Origin: Gammaproteobacteria bacterium
GTDB taxonomy: Bacteria > Pseudomonadota > Gammaproteobacteria > GCA-001735895
Direction: 5' to 3'
DNA length: 64,000 nt
NCBI GenBank assembly: GCA_024225395.1
Contig: JAAEMR010000048.1
Span: 1-64,000, forward strand
Made by a program: the position numbers and the translations under genes. Shown here piece by piece: positions 44,881-52,787 of the stretch (the first letter of the stretch is position 1; each line of letters opens with the position of its first letter). The notes beneath the pieces were generated by a model that was given only the letters and a program-made list of their open reading frames with translations, searched no databases and was not told the DNA's origin.

Positions 44881-44900
44881 CTTTCTGGGTTATCAGTCTA

Positions 44901-46253
44901 CTATCGATTTCCCGACCTTTGCCTGCTTCTATTAGCTGCATTACCGCCCTGTTTATTTTGACCGCCAGCTGATCTTCTATTTCTTGATCTATTGCTGTTA
45001 CCGGGTTTATGACCCTGCGCATTTTCACCTGAACGCTGCCCATCACGATGTCCAGCTCTGGGTTTTTTAGGTTTCCTTGCTTTAAAGGGGCGAGTATCCA
45101 GGCGGGATTCCGGTAAATCATGAACGGGTTCAAAGCCATCGATAACTTTACGCGTTAATAACTTTTTAAGCAGACGCTCGATGTCAGACAATTGTTTGAA
45201 TTCATCCGCGCTGACCAGTGAGATAGCCTGCCCTTTTAAGCCTGCGCGACCTGTTCGACCAATTCTATGCACGTAATCCTCGGGCACATTGGGCAAATCA
45301 AAATTAACCACCTGCGGAAGTTGAATGATGTCGATGCCTCGTGCAGCGATATCGGTGGCCACTAAAACTCTGACGTCTCCACTTTTAAAATCTGCCAGTG
45401 CTTTGGTTCTGGCGGCCTGACTTTTATTGCCATGAATAGCGGCTGCTTTAATACCGTTACCTTCAAGGAATTTGGTCAGGCGGTTGGCCCCGTGTTTGGT
45501 TCTGGAAAAAACCAGTACCTGTTGCCAGTTTTCATCGTGAATGAGCTGTGCCAAAAGGGCTGATTTCTGTTTTTTATCGACCGGACTGATCCAGTGAGTG
45601 ACCGTGTCTACTGTGGTGTTGCGTGGAGAAACTGAAATTTCAACAGGATCATTCACCAGCCCTTTTGCAAGCTTACGAATATCATGTGAAAAGGTTGCTG
45701 AGAACATTAAATTCTGGCGAACTCCGGGTAGCAGGTTCAAAATTCTCTTGATGTCATGGATAAACCCCATGTCCAGCATTCTGTCGGCTTCATCTAACAC
45801 CAGGATTTCCAGCTGACTGAACTTGACGGCGTTCTGTCCATAAAGATCCAGTAAGCGTCCGGGAGTTGCAACCAGAATGTCGACACCTTTGCGTAATTTC
45901 ATCATTTGAGGGTTTATCTTTACCCCTCCAAATACAACAGCCGATTTAAGGGGTAGGTGTTTACCGTAGGTGGTGACGCTGTCATTCACCTGTGCGGCCA
46001 GTTCGCGTGTTGGAGTCAATACCAGGGCTCTTACGTGATTGGATTTAGCGCGTTCTCCTGTTGATAACAGTTCAAGTAGAGGCAGAGTGAATCCAGCGGT
46101 TTTACCGGTGCCGGTCTGTGCAGCCGCCATCACGTCCTTGCCTTCAATTACTGCTGGAATTGCCTGCAATTGAATAGGAGAAGGTGTGTCGTAACCTTTT
46201 TCTGCGACAGCTTTCAGAATGGGGTCAGATAAACCCAGAGATTTAAAACTCAT
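44901..46253 (-). CDS. rhlE: DEAD-box ATP-dependent RNA helicase (RhlE-like)
   Basis: A 450-residue DEAD-box protein. The Q-motif ([20 protein letters not shown]) is followed by [57 protein letters not shown], the second-domain [12 protein letters not shown] and [16 protein letters not shown], and [10 protein letters not shown]. The C-terminal 80 residues are basic and rich in Arg, Asn and Gly ([18 protein letters not shown]), a non-specific RNA-binding tail. It remodels RNA or ribosome intermediates, often in cold adaptation, which fits the RRM and cold-shock genes upstream. It stands alone on the minus strand about 210 bases after the RRM gene. Confidence 0.88.
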   Translation of the reverse strand: MSFKSLGLSDPILKAVAEKGYDTPSPIQLQAIPAVIEGKDVMAAAQTGTGKTAGFTLPLLELLSTGERAKSNHVRALVLTPTRELAAQVNDSVTTYGKHLPLKSAVVFGGVKINPQMMKLRKGVDILVATPGRLLDLYGQNAVKFSQLEILVLDEADRMLDMGFIHDIKRILNLLPGVRQNLMFSATFSHDIRKLAKGLVNDPVEISVSPRNTTVDTVTHWISPVDKKQKSALLAQLIHDENWQQVLVFSRTKHGANRLTKFLEGNGIKAAAIHGNKSQAARTKALADFKSGDVRVLVATDIAARGIDIIQLPQVVNFDLPNVPEDYVHRIGRTGRAGLKGQAISLVSADEFKQLSDIERLLKKLLTRKVIDGFEPVHDLPESRLDTRPFKARKPKKPRAGHRDGQRSGENAQGHKPGNSNRSRNRRSAGGQNKQGGNAANRSRQRSGNR

Positions 46254-46466
46254 ATGATGGCTCTTTAGGTGAATGTTTGGTTTGGTACTGAAAGTGTGGC
46301 TATCGAGTTTACACCGGGAAGCCGGATGAGACTGTTGGTTTTTTAACTATTTGAACAGGTTAACCGAAGTCACGCATTTTCCGGGGAAGTTGCGTGGCCG
46401 CGATAAATTTAAATTGTCTCTGATTAGAGAAGTATAATTTGAGCTGGTTAACCTGAAAAGCTGGTA

Positions 46467-46739
46467 CTAACGGCGTTTACGTCCGCGTGAAGCTTTTGGA
46501 TCTTCGAAGCGAACCCGTAAAGATCGGTCACTGTTTCCTACTGAGCTACCGTCCAGAGCAGTTTGTGCTGCACGGGCTTCATGTCCTTCCATTTCGATAA
46601 AACCAAAACCTTTACATTTACCGGTAAAGATATCTGAAGCTATAGTAATAGAGCGAACTTTGCCATATTCAGAGAACATTGTAGTAACGGATTCTTCTGT
46701 AGCGTCCTGCGGGAGGTTGCTGACAAACAGTTTTAACAT
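46467..46739 (-). CDS. RRM-type RNA-binding protein
   Basis: A 90-residue protein consisting of one RNA-recognition motif: RNP2 is LKLFVSNLP at the N-terminus, RNP1 is KCKGFGFIEM near residue 42, and the tail is basic (KASRGRKRR). These small single-RRM proteins resemble the cyanobacterial Rbp family and its proteobacterial relatives and are often cold-induced. The start ATG follows AGGTAAC. It lies between the cold-shock protein and the RhlE-like helicase on the same strand, separated from the cold-shock gene by a strong terminator, so the three are likely co-regulated but separately transcribed. Confidence 0.85.
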   Translation of the reverse strand: MLKLFVSNLPQDATEESVTTMFSEYGKVRSITIASDIFTGKCKGFGFIEMEGHEARAAQTALDGSSVGNSDRSLRVRFEDPKASRGRKRR

Positions 46740-46782
46740 GGGTGTTACCTTTTTTGAGCCGGATGATTTCGACTGTGATAAG

Positions 46783-46812
46783 AAAAAAAACCCCGCTCAG
46801 CGGGGTTTTTTT
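46783..46812. terminator. Bidirectional intrinsic terminator
   Basis: An A-run, then CCCCGC-TCA-GCGGGG, then a run of seven T. The stem is perfect and flanked by A and T tracts, so it works on either strand. For the leftward cold-shock gene it lies 25 bases after the stop, before the RRM gene. Confidence 0.9.
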
Positions 46813-46837
46813 ATACTGAAGCTGGTCGAGCTAGGAC

Positions 46838-47041
46838 TTAAGCAGGAACCACGTTAGCAGCTTGTGGGCCTTTTTGACCATTTTCTGTTTCGAAAGTTAC
46901 TTCCTGACCTTCTGTCAGAACTTTGAAGCCACTTCCCTGGATAGCAGAGAAATGAACGAAAACGTCAGCGCTTCCATCAGATGGAGAAATAAAACCGAAA
47001 CCCTTTGATTCGTTGAACCATTTAACGGTACCTGTAGCCAT
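46838..47041 (-). CDS. CspA-family cold-shock protein
   Basis: A 67-residue single cold-shock domain: [20 protein letters not shown] (RNP1 KGFGFI), VFVHFSAIQ (RNP2) and [17 protein letters not shown]. It binds single-stranded RNA/DNA and melts secondary structure. The length is typical. The long 5' region (about 240 bases to oxyR) could carry a cold-responsive leader, though no defined element was recognised. A strong terminator follows the gene, consistent with high monocistronic expression. Confidence 0.92.
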   Translation of the reverse strand: MATGTVKWFNESKGFGFISPSDGSADVFVHFSAIQGSGFKVLTEGQEVTFETENGQKGPQAANVVPA

Positions 47042-47279
47042 GTAAATTACCTTTGTATATTAAAATTAAAATTTAATTAATTGCAGATCTCAAAAAAGAG
47101 GTTTACAGGAGGTACCAGATGGTGCTTCTGATGGTGACTTAAAGGAATAGCAAATTAATTTGTTTACAGAGACCTTTCAAAAACTAATATAGTTAATCGA
47201 AAAATGCCTGAGCCAAAGGAGTATATACGAAAATTTGTTAAAAACACTATGTTTTTATGATAATCGGAGACGATTTTAA

Positions 47280-48197
47280 TTATTGAAGCTTTCTAACGGT
47301 ATTTGGAAGGTTTGCCAGAATGGTTTGAGTAAGCGCCTCCAGGGCTTCTTCTCGAGGAAAACCGGGGCGGTAAAACAGCGAGATATCACGCCAGGTGTCG
47401 GGTAAACTGAGTTCGCGAGTGATGATGCCGCGACCTGATACCCAGGAACCGCCGAGCGCCATGGCGGGTATCAAGGTCGTACCGTATCCGGCAGCCACCA
47501 GTTGTAACAGGGTTTCCAGGCTAGATGCCCGTAAATTGGCCATTTCTCCCTGTTGGTTTCGATCATTCAGGTTGCAGGCCTTCATGGCTTGCTGTGCCAG
47601 GCAATGTCCCTCGGAAAGAAGCAATAATTTACAGCTATCCAGATCTTGCTGAGAAATTTCATCCTGCGTATAAAGTTCATGGTTTTGTGGAAATGCTATC
47701 CAGAATGGCTCCCGGTATAACGGAATTTTTATGAAACCTGTTTCGGGGTGTTCCGTTGCGAGTAATGCGGCGTCAATTTGATGATCCTGTAAGCGTTGTA
47801 ATAATGTGTCGGTTTGCTCCTCGGAAATAATTAAACGCATAGCAGGGTAGTTTTGCTGTAATGGTTGCAGAATCAGGGGCATTAAATAAGGGCTGATAGT
47901 GGGTATGGCTCCTAATTTTAACGGGCCTGCTACCGGGTCGTTAAAGGATCGAGCAGATTGTTTTATGGCTTCAACCTGTTCCATCATTAAACGGGCATGT
48001 TTCAGTATTTGCTGTCCGGCAGGAGTGATTTTGACAGAATGATTACTGCGTTCGAATAGCACTATACCCAGTTCATGTTCCAGCTTTTTGATTTGCCCGC
48101 TAAGAGTTGGCTGGCTGACAAAGCAACGTTTTGCAGCCTTGCCAAAATGTTGAGTTTCGGCAACTGCGATCAAATATTGGAGGTCACGTAGATTCAT
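47280..48197 (-). CDS. oxyR: OxyR-type peroxide-sensing LysR regulator
   Basis: A 305-residue LysR protein. The N-terminal winged helix-turn-helix is LQYLIAVAETQHFGKAAKRC and FVSQPTLSGQIKKLE. In the effector domain the two redox cysteines are seen in LLLSEGHCLAQQAMKACNL, nine residues apart as in E. coli Cys199/Cys208, with RASSLETLLQLVAAGYGTTL matching OxyR. Peroxide oxidises them to a disulphide, switching on antioxidant genes. No catalase or peroxiredoxin gene is adjacent. A glutathione transferase gene lies 13 bases upstream on the same strand, so the two may be co-transcribed. Confidence 0.9.
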   Translation of the reverse strand: MNLRDLQYLIAVAETQHFGKAAKRCFVSQPTLSGQIKKLEHELGIVLFERSNHSVKITPAGQQILKHARLMMEQVEAIKQSARSFNDPVAGPLKLGAIPTISPYLMPLILQPLQQNYPAMRLIISEEQTDTLLQRLQDHQIDAALLATEHPETGFIKIPLYREPFWIAFPQNHELYTQDEISQQDLDSCKLLLLSEGHCLAQQAMKACNLNDRNQQGEMANLRASSLETLLQLVAAGYGTTLIPAMALGGSWVSGRGIITRELSLPDTWRDISLFYRPGFPREEALEALTQTILANLPNTVRKLQ

Positions 48198-48209
48198 TCC
48201 CTGTTCGCC

Positions 48210-48869
48210 TTATTGCATTAAAGTCGATAAGTAACCGTTACGCTTTTTAATCATACCGGTATACAGTGGTTTTATTTCAGGTACGGTTGATGTGCTGACA
48301 ATATCCATGGTCAGTAAGTTTTCTGACCATTCAGAAACCTTGGGAAAAAGCTTTTTATCGATGAGCCCGGGGCTGATTTCACTGATAAAAGCCTGGCGTT
48401 GAAAGAAAGGAGTGAAGCTAAGATCAACCAGAGAGATCTGGTCACCATTAAAAAAGGCTTTTCCGTCAAGTTGTTTTTCCAGCTGCCCCATTCTTCGAAA
48501 TAGAATTTCTCGTTGTTCATTAAAGCCGGATTCATCAGGTTGAATAATCAGGTTGAAGCTGTTCATCAGGCATTCGTTGCCAAACTCCATCCAGCTACGA
48601 TTTTGTGCTTTGATAAGAAGGTCGTCAGGATGTAAAGGTTTTGCATAGGCCTCATCCAGATACTCAATTATTACGGAGGACTCAAACAGAACCTGGTTAC
48701 CTACTTTTAAAACCGGTACTTTTCCGAGGGGAGATAAGTCGCCAAACCATGCTGGTGGATTATCGAGGTCAATATATTCGATGTTATAACTTATGCCTTT
48801 GTAGAGCAGGGTTAACAGGGCTTTTTGAACAAAAGGGCAAAGTTTAAAGCTGATAAGTTCTGGTTTCAT
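48210..48869 (-). CDS. Glutathione S-transferase family protein
   Basis: About 219 residues. The N-terminal thioredoxin fold contains LCPFVQKALLTLLYKGISY, GKVPVLKVGNQVLFESSVII (cis-Pro and the Glu-Ser pair that binds glutathione) and an all-helical C-terminal domain (ISLVDLSFTPFFQRQAFI). The active-site position is Cys in CPFV, as in omega and beta-like classes, favouring thiol-transfer or dehydroascorbate reductase activity over conjugation. The ORF opens at TTG 48884; ATG 48869 (MKPELISFKL) with AGG upstream is preferred. It lies directly upstream of oxyR, suggesting a shared redox-stress transcript. Confidence 0.8.
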   Translation of the reverse strand: MKPELISFKLCPFVQKALLTLLYKGISYNIEYIDLDNPPAWFGDLSPLGKVPVLKVGNQVLFESSVIIEYLDEAYAKPLHPDDLLIKAQNRSWMEFGNECLMNSFNLIIQPDESGFNEQREILFRRMGQLEKQLDGKAFFNGDQISLVDLSFTPFFQRQAFISEISPGLIDKKLFPKVSEWSENLLTMDIVSTSTVPEIKPLYTGMIKKRNGYLSTLMQ

Positions 48870-49125
48870 GGTAAACCTGTTCAAGTTATGCAGGGTTTAA
48901 TATTTCAAATGAATGATCAAGTAGCTCAGAATATTACCTGTAGGCATAATTTTTTTCATGTATTTAAAACAGGGAAGTCCGGGGTTGTCTTTTTGCTGTA
49001 CTATGTTAAATTTGTCGAATAGAAAATGACACAGGTCAAGAAATCCTTATGATTTCTCTATTCATTTTTTATGAAAGGGATAGTATTGCTTCATAAGGAC
49101 CTAAAATAATAAAGGAACACTAAAA

Positions 49126-50778
49126 GTGTCAAAGATAATTGATCATCCTCTTGCAAATATAGGTTTAGATGCAATCTCTGATGCATCTCCATGTGGAGAA
49201 AATGTTCGTTATGATTCGGATTTTGAGCAATTGGAAACTGAGCTTTCCAAGCAGGAATCTCTAAGCTCAGCAACGGTTGACTGGGCTAAGGTTATCACCC
49301 TTTCATCATCCATAACTGAAAATAGCTCTAAAGATATCCTTGTTGGCTCTTACCTGTGTTATGCCCTGTTATTACAGGAAGGATATTCCGGTCTGGCTGT
49401 AGGTCTAAAGATTCTGAATGATATGGCAGAGACGCATTGGGACTGTTTGTTCCCGCCTGCCAAACGAATGCGTGCCCGGCGAACAGCTTATGCATGGCTT
49501 GCTGAAAAGGCAGGGCTGATTCTTGCAGATAAAGTACCGGCTGCAAATGAATCTGATGTGGTGATAGAAGCTGCCAGTCTGCTAAAACAACTTGATAATA
49601 CCCTGGTTGATAAAATGGGTGATCAGGCTCCGCTGCTAACTGATTTATCGAGGCCGCTAAAAAATTATCAGCAAAGCGCTAAGGCTGAACAGGAAAAAAC
49701 TGCTCAGGCTGAAGTACAGGCGGCTCAGAAACAACAGCCTGAAACTGTTGATCAACCTGAACCCGCGAATGATGTGCCACCGGTAGAGCAAAAAGCAGCT
49801 CCGAGGAAGCCTGTAGCGGCTGTTCAACCTGTATCCAGTGGTGCAATTGAATCAGAAGCGGATAGTAAAAAATCACTGCGTCAGCTTCAGGCGGCAAGTC
49901 GTGATATTGCAGCATTCTGGGTAAATCAAAAGTTATCAGATCCACGGTCCTATCGTTTGACCAGGGTAGCGGCATGGATGGTGGTAGAAAATGCACCTCC
50001 TGCGAATGAAGGTGTAACACAGGTGCTTCCTCCGGCAGCCGAGCGCTTAAAATTCTTTGAAACTACCCTGCAAAAAGCTGATTACAGTACGCTGGTCATA
50101 GAGCTTGAGAAAACCCTGGCGCGTTCTCCTTTCTGGCTGGATGGTCATTTTTTAGTGGTGAAGGCATTAAGAGCCCTGGGTGCAGAGTATGACAAGGCTG
50201 TAAAGACAGTTATTCGAGAAACGGCAAATTTTTTAAATCGACTCCCGGAAATGGTGGAATTATCATTTTCGGATCAGACGCCATTTGCTTCAGATCAAAC
50301 ACGTATGTGGTTAGATGCAGAGGTGCTGGTTGCGTCTTCTGCTGATGATTCAGCAGGTGGGGCAACTGGTGGTACTGCTGAAAGCTGGGATGTTGCTCTT
50401 GTAGAAGCAGGAAAAAAGGCGGCATCCGGAGAAACCGGTCAGGCAGTGTCGATTATGCAGCAGGGTCTTCAACAAGCCGGGCAACAGCGTGATCAAATGT
50501 ATTGGCGGTGTGCTCTGGCGCAATTATTAATGCAGTTAGGAGATACAGTGCCTGCGGTAAATATACTCGAACAAATTTGTATACAAATGGATGAAGATCA
50601 ATTATCTATCTGGGAGCCCGGGTTACTGGCACATACATACTATTTATTATTTCAATCGTATCAAAAACAGTCAAAGAAAAACAAGGATGACAAATGCCTG
50701 GCAGAAAAAATGGATACGGCATATGAAAAACTTTGCTGGTTTGATCCTGTAACAGCGTTATCCGTAAAAGGAGGATGA
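49126..50778 (+). CDS. tssA: T6SS protein TssA
   Basis: A 550-residue TssA. The N-terminal ImpA_N domain (ANIGLDAISDASPCGENVRY, VGSYLCYALLLQEGYSGLAV, HWDCLFPPAKRMRARRTAYA) caps the sheath/tube and recruits it to the baseplate. A Gln/Pro/Ala-rich linker (about 185-240) leads to helical repeats and a VasJ-like C-terminal domain (SPFWLDGHFLVVKALRALGA, MYWRCALAQLLMQLGDTVPA), indicating the long TssA class that stays at the distal end. The start is GTG 49126 with AAAGGAA upstream. It is the first gene of the rightward T6SS operon. Confidence 0.9.
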   Translation: MSKIIDHPLANIGLDAISDASPCGENVRYDSDFEQLETELSKQESLSSATVDWAKVITLSSSITENSSKDILVGSYLCYALLLQEGYSGLAVGLKILNDMAETHWDCLFPPAKRMRARRTAYAWLAEKAGLILADKVPAANESDVVIEAASLLKQLDNTLVDKMGDQAPLLTDLSRPLKNYQQSAKAEQEKTAQAEVQAAQKQQPETVDQPEPANDVPPVEQKAAPRKPVAAVQPVSSGAIESEADSKKSLRQLQAASRDIAAFWVNQKLSDPRSYRLTRVAAWMVVENAPPANEGVTQVLPPAAERLKFFETTLQKADYSTLVIELEKTLARSPFWLDGHFLVVKALRALGAEYDKAVKTVIRETANFLNRLPEMVELSFSDQTPFASDQTRMWLDAEVLVASSADDSAGGATGGTAESWDVALVEAGKKAASGETGQAVSIMQQGLQQAGQQRDQMYWRCALAQLLMQLGDTVPAVNILEQICIQMDEDQLSIWEPGLLAHTYYLLFQSYQKQSKKNKDDKCLAEKMDTAYEKLCWFDPVTALSVKGG

Positions 50779-50782
50779 AAAG

Positions 50783-51277
50783 ATGGCTGAAGGTTCCGTT
50801 GCGCCGAAAGAGCGTGTAAATATAGTTTATAAATCAAGCACTGGTGATCAGACAGAAGATGTTGAATTACCATTAAAGTTAATGATGTTAGGTGATTATA
50901 CTGGCAGGGAAAGTGAAGTTCCTGTTGAAGATCGTGAGCCGATAAATATCAACAAGGATAATTTTAATGACGTAATGTCCGGAATGAATCTGAGCATGGA
51001 TTTAAATATTCATGATACTTTATCTGAGCAGGATGATGATGAAATGTCAGTGCATCTTGATATCAAATCTATGAATGATCTTGGGCCGGATAGTATCGCC
51101 AGGCAGGTGCCTGAATTAAATGACATGCTGGAGATGCGAAAGGCATTACTTGCACTCAAAGGTCCTCTCGGAAATGTACCGGCCTTTAGAAAAACCATAC
51201 AGAAAATACTCAATGATGATGAAACCAGGTCAGTCATCATGCAGGAACTGGGTATTGATGATAATCAGGACTCATAG
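50783..51277 (+). CDS. tssB: T6SS contractile sheath small subunit TssB
   Basis: A 164-residue TssB (VipA/ImpB) with ERVNIVYKSSTGDQTEDVEL, PLKLMMLGDYTG, INIHDTLSEQDDDE-like sheath strands and LNDMLEMRKALLALKGPLGN and FRKTIQKIL. It interlocks with TssC to form the contractile sheath. The start ATG 50783 follows GGAGG inside the tssA stop region, four bases after tssA, so translation is coupled. This is the ordinary single-domain version; a related domain is fused to a TssC-like domain at 62332. Confidence 0.95.
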   Translation: MAEGSVAPKERVNIVYKSSTGDQTEDVELPLKLMMLGDYTGRESEVPVEDREPININKDNFNDVMSGMNLSMDLNIHDTLSEQDDDEMSVHLDIKSMNDLGPDSIARQVPELNDMLEMRKALLALKGPLGNVPAFRKTIQKILNDDETRSVIMQELGIDDNQDS

Positions 51278-51290
51278 GGGGGTAAAGATC

Positions 51291-52766
51291 ATGCAAGAAG
51301 AATTACAAAAATCGCAGGACCAGGCCGAAACTGAAGGCACTTCTCTACTCGATCAGATTATGCAGGAAACTCGACTTAGACCGGCTGATGATGGCTATGA
51401 TACGGCTAAAAAAGGGGTCGAAGCATTTATAGGTGACTTGCTGGCGCCTTCACGTAAAGGTGAAAAGGTTGAACAAAAAGTTGTTGATAACATGATTCAG
51501 GAAATTGACAAGCGTATAAGTCAGCAGGTTGATGAAGTCATGCATCATGCTGATTTTCAAAAACTGGAATCTTCATGGCGTGGACTGAAGATGGTAGTCG
51601 ATCGCTCTGATTTTCGTGAAAACATCAAAATCGAAATGCTCAGTGTTAAAAAAAATGAAATGATGGAAGATTTTGAAGATGCGCCTGATATTACCAAGTC
51701 GGGTATTTATAAACACGTTTACTCTGCAGAATATGGTCAGTTTGGTGGTAAACCTTATGAGGCGATTATTTCGGATTATCAGTTTAGTCCCAAGGCTCAG
51801 GATGTAAATTTATTGAGCAAATTTGCCAGTGTCAGTGCCATGTCTCATGCTCCATTTATTGCCGGCGCAGGGTCTGAATTTTTTGGACTGGATAGCTTTG
51901 AAGGTATGCCAAATCTGAAGGATCTGGAATCGATATTTGAAGGACCTCAATACGCTAAATGGCAGTCATTTCGTGAGTCTGATGATTCTCGTAATGTGGG
52001 GCTTGCCTTACCTCGCTTTTTATTGCGTCAACCATACGGCGAAGAAAATGCGGCGAAAACATTTTCCTATGAGGAAAATGTTGAAGGTTCCGGTGAGAAG
52101 TTTCTGTGGGGTAATTCATCTTTTGCATTTGCAACCAATATGACGCGGAGTTTTGCTAAATACCGTTGGACACCAAATATCATTGGCCCACAAAGTGGTG
52201 GAATGATTGAAGATCTTCCCGTGCATAAATATTCAGAAAATGGTGAGTTAAAATCGATGGCTCCGGTAGAAGTTACTTTATCAGATCGCCGGGAATTTGA
52301 ATTATCAGAGCAGGGTTTCATGGGGCTGACGGTTCGTAAAGGAACTGATAACGCAACCTTCTTCTCCGCTAATTCCCCTCAGAAACCCAAGTTTTTTGGG
52401 AATGATGCAGAAGCTAAGCAGGCAGAAACAAATTTCAGGCTTGGAACAGAACTGCCTTATCTTTTTGTTATTAATCGCCTGGCGCATTATATCAAGGTGT
52501 TGCAGCGGGAAAATATCGGTAGCTGGAAAACGCGTAGCGAGCTGGAAACTGAATTACAGACCTGGATACGTCAGTATGTTGCAGATCAGGATAATCCTCC
52601 TGCATCTGTACGTAGTAAGCGACCTTTGCGTGAAGCAAAAATAACGGTTTCTGAAGATCCGGGTAATCCTGGCTGGTTCCGTGTTGATATGTCGGTTCGT
52701 CCACACTTCAAATACATGGGTTCCAGTTTTACTTTATCTTTGGCCGGGAAACTTGATAAATCTTAA
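51291..52766 (+). CDS. tssC: T6SS contractile sheath large subunit TssC
   Basis: The ORF track opens at 51120 inside tssB, but the real start is ATG 51291 (MQEELQKSQDQAETEGTSLL) after AGGGGGG, giving 491 residues as usual. Family landmarks: FQKLESSWRGLKMVVDRSDF, VYSAEYGQFGGKPYEAIISD, VSAMSHAPFIAGAGSEFFGL, LGTELPYLFVINRLAHYIKV, RENIGSWKTRSELETEL and the C-terminal RVDMSVRPHFKYMGSSFTLS. It assembles with TssB into the sheath that contracts to expel the Hcp tube. Its C-terminal strand is needed for sheath interlocking. Confidence 0.95.
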   Translation: MQEELQKSQDQAETEGTSLLDQIMQETRLRPADDGYDTAKKGVEAFIGDLLAPSRKGEKVEQKVVDNMIQEIDKRISQQVDEVMHHADFQKLESSWRGLKMVVDRSDFRENIKIEMLSVKKNEMMEDFEDAPDITKSGIYKHVYSAEYGQFGGKPYEAIISDYQFSPKAQDVNLLSKFASVSAMSHAPFIAGAGSEFFGLDSFEGMPNLKDLESIFEGPQYAKWQSFRESDDSRNVGLALPRFLLRQPYGEENAAKTFSYEENVEGSGEKFLWGNSSFAFATNMTRSFAKYRWTPNIIGPQSGGMIEDLPVHKYSENGELKSMAPVEVTLSDRREFELSEQGFMGLTVRKGTDNATFFSANSPQKPKFFGNDAEAKQAETNFRLGTELPYLFVINRLAHYIKVLQRENIGSWKTRSELETELQTWIRQYVADQDNPPASVRSKRPLREAKITVSEDPGNPGWFRVDMSVRPHFKYMGSSFTLSLAGKLDKS

Positions 52767-52787
52767 TGGCTTAATATTAGCGGGTTC

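Noticed and set aside
49075-49100. GGGATAGTATTGCTT before tssA as a sigma-54 promoter
   Set aside because: Spacing between GG and GC is one base short and the rest of the consensus is absent.
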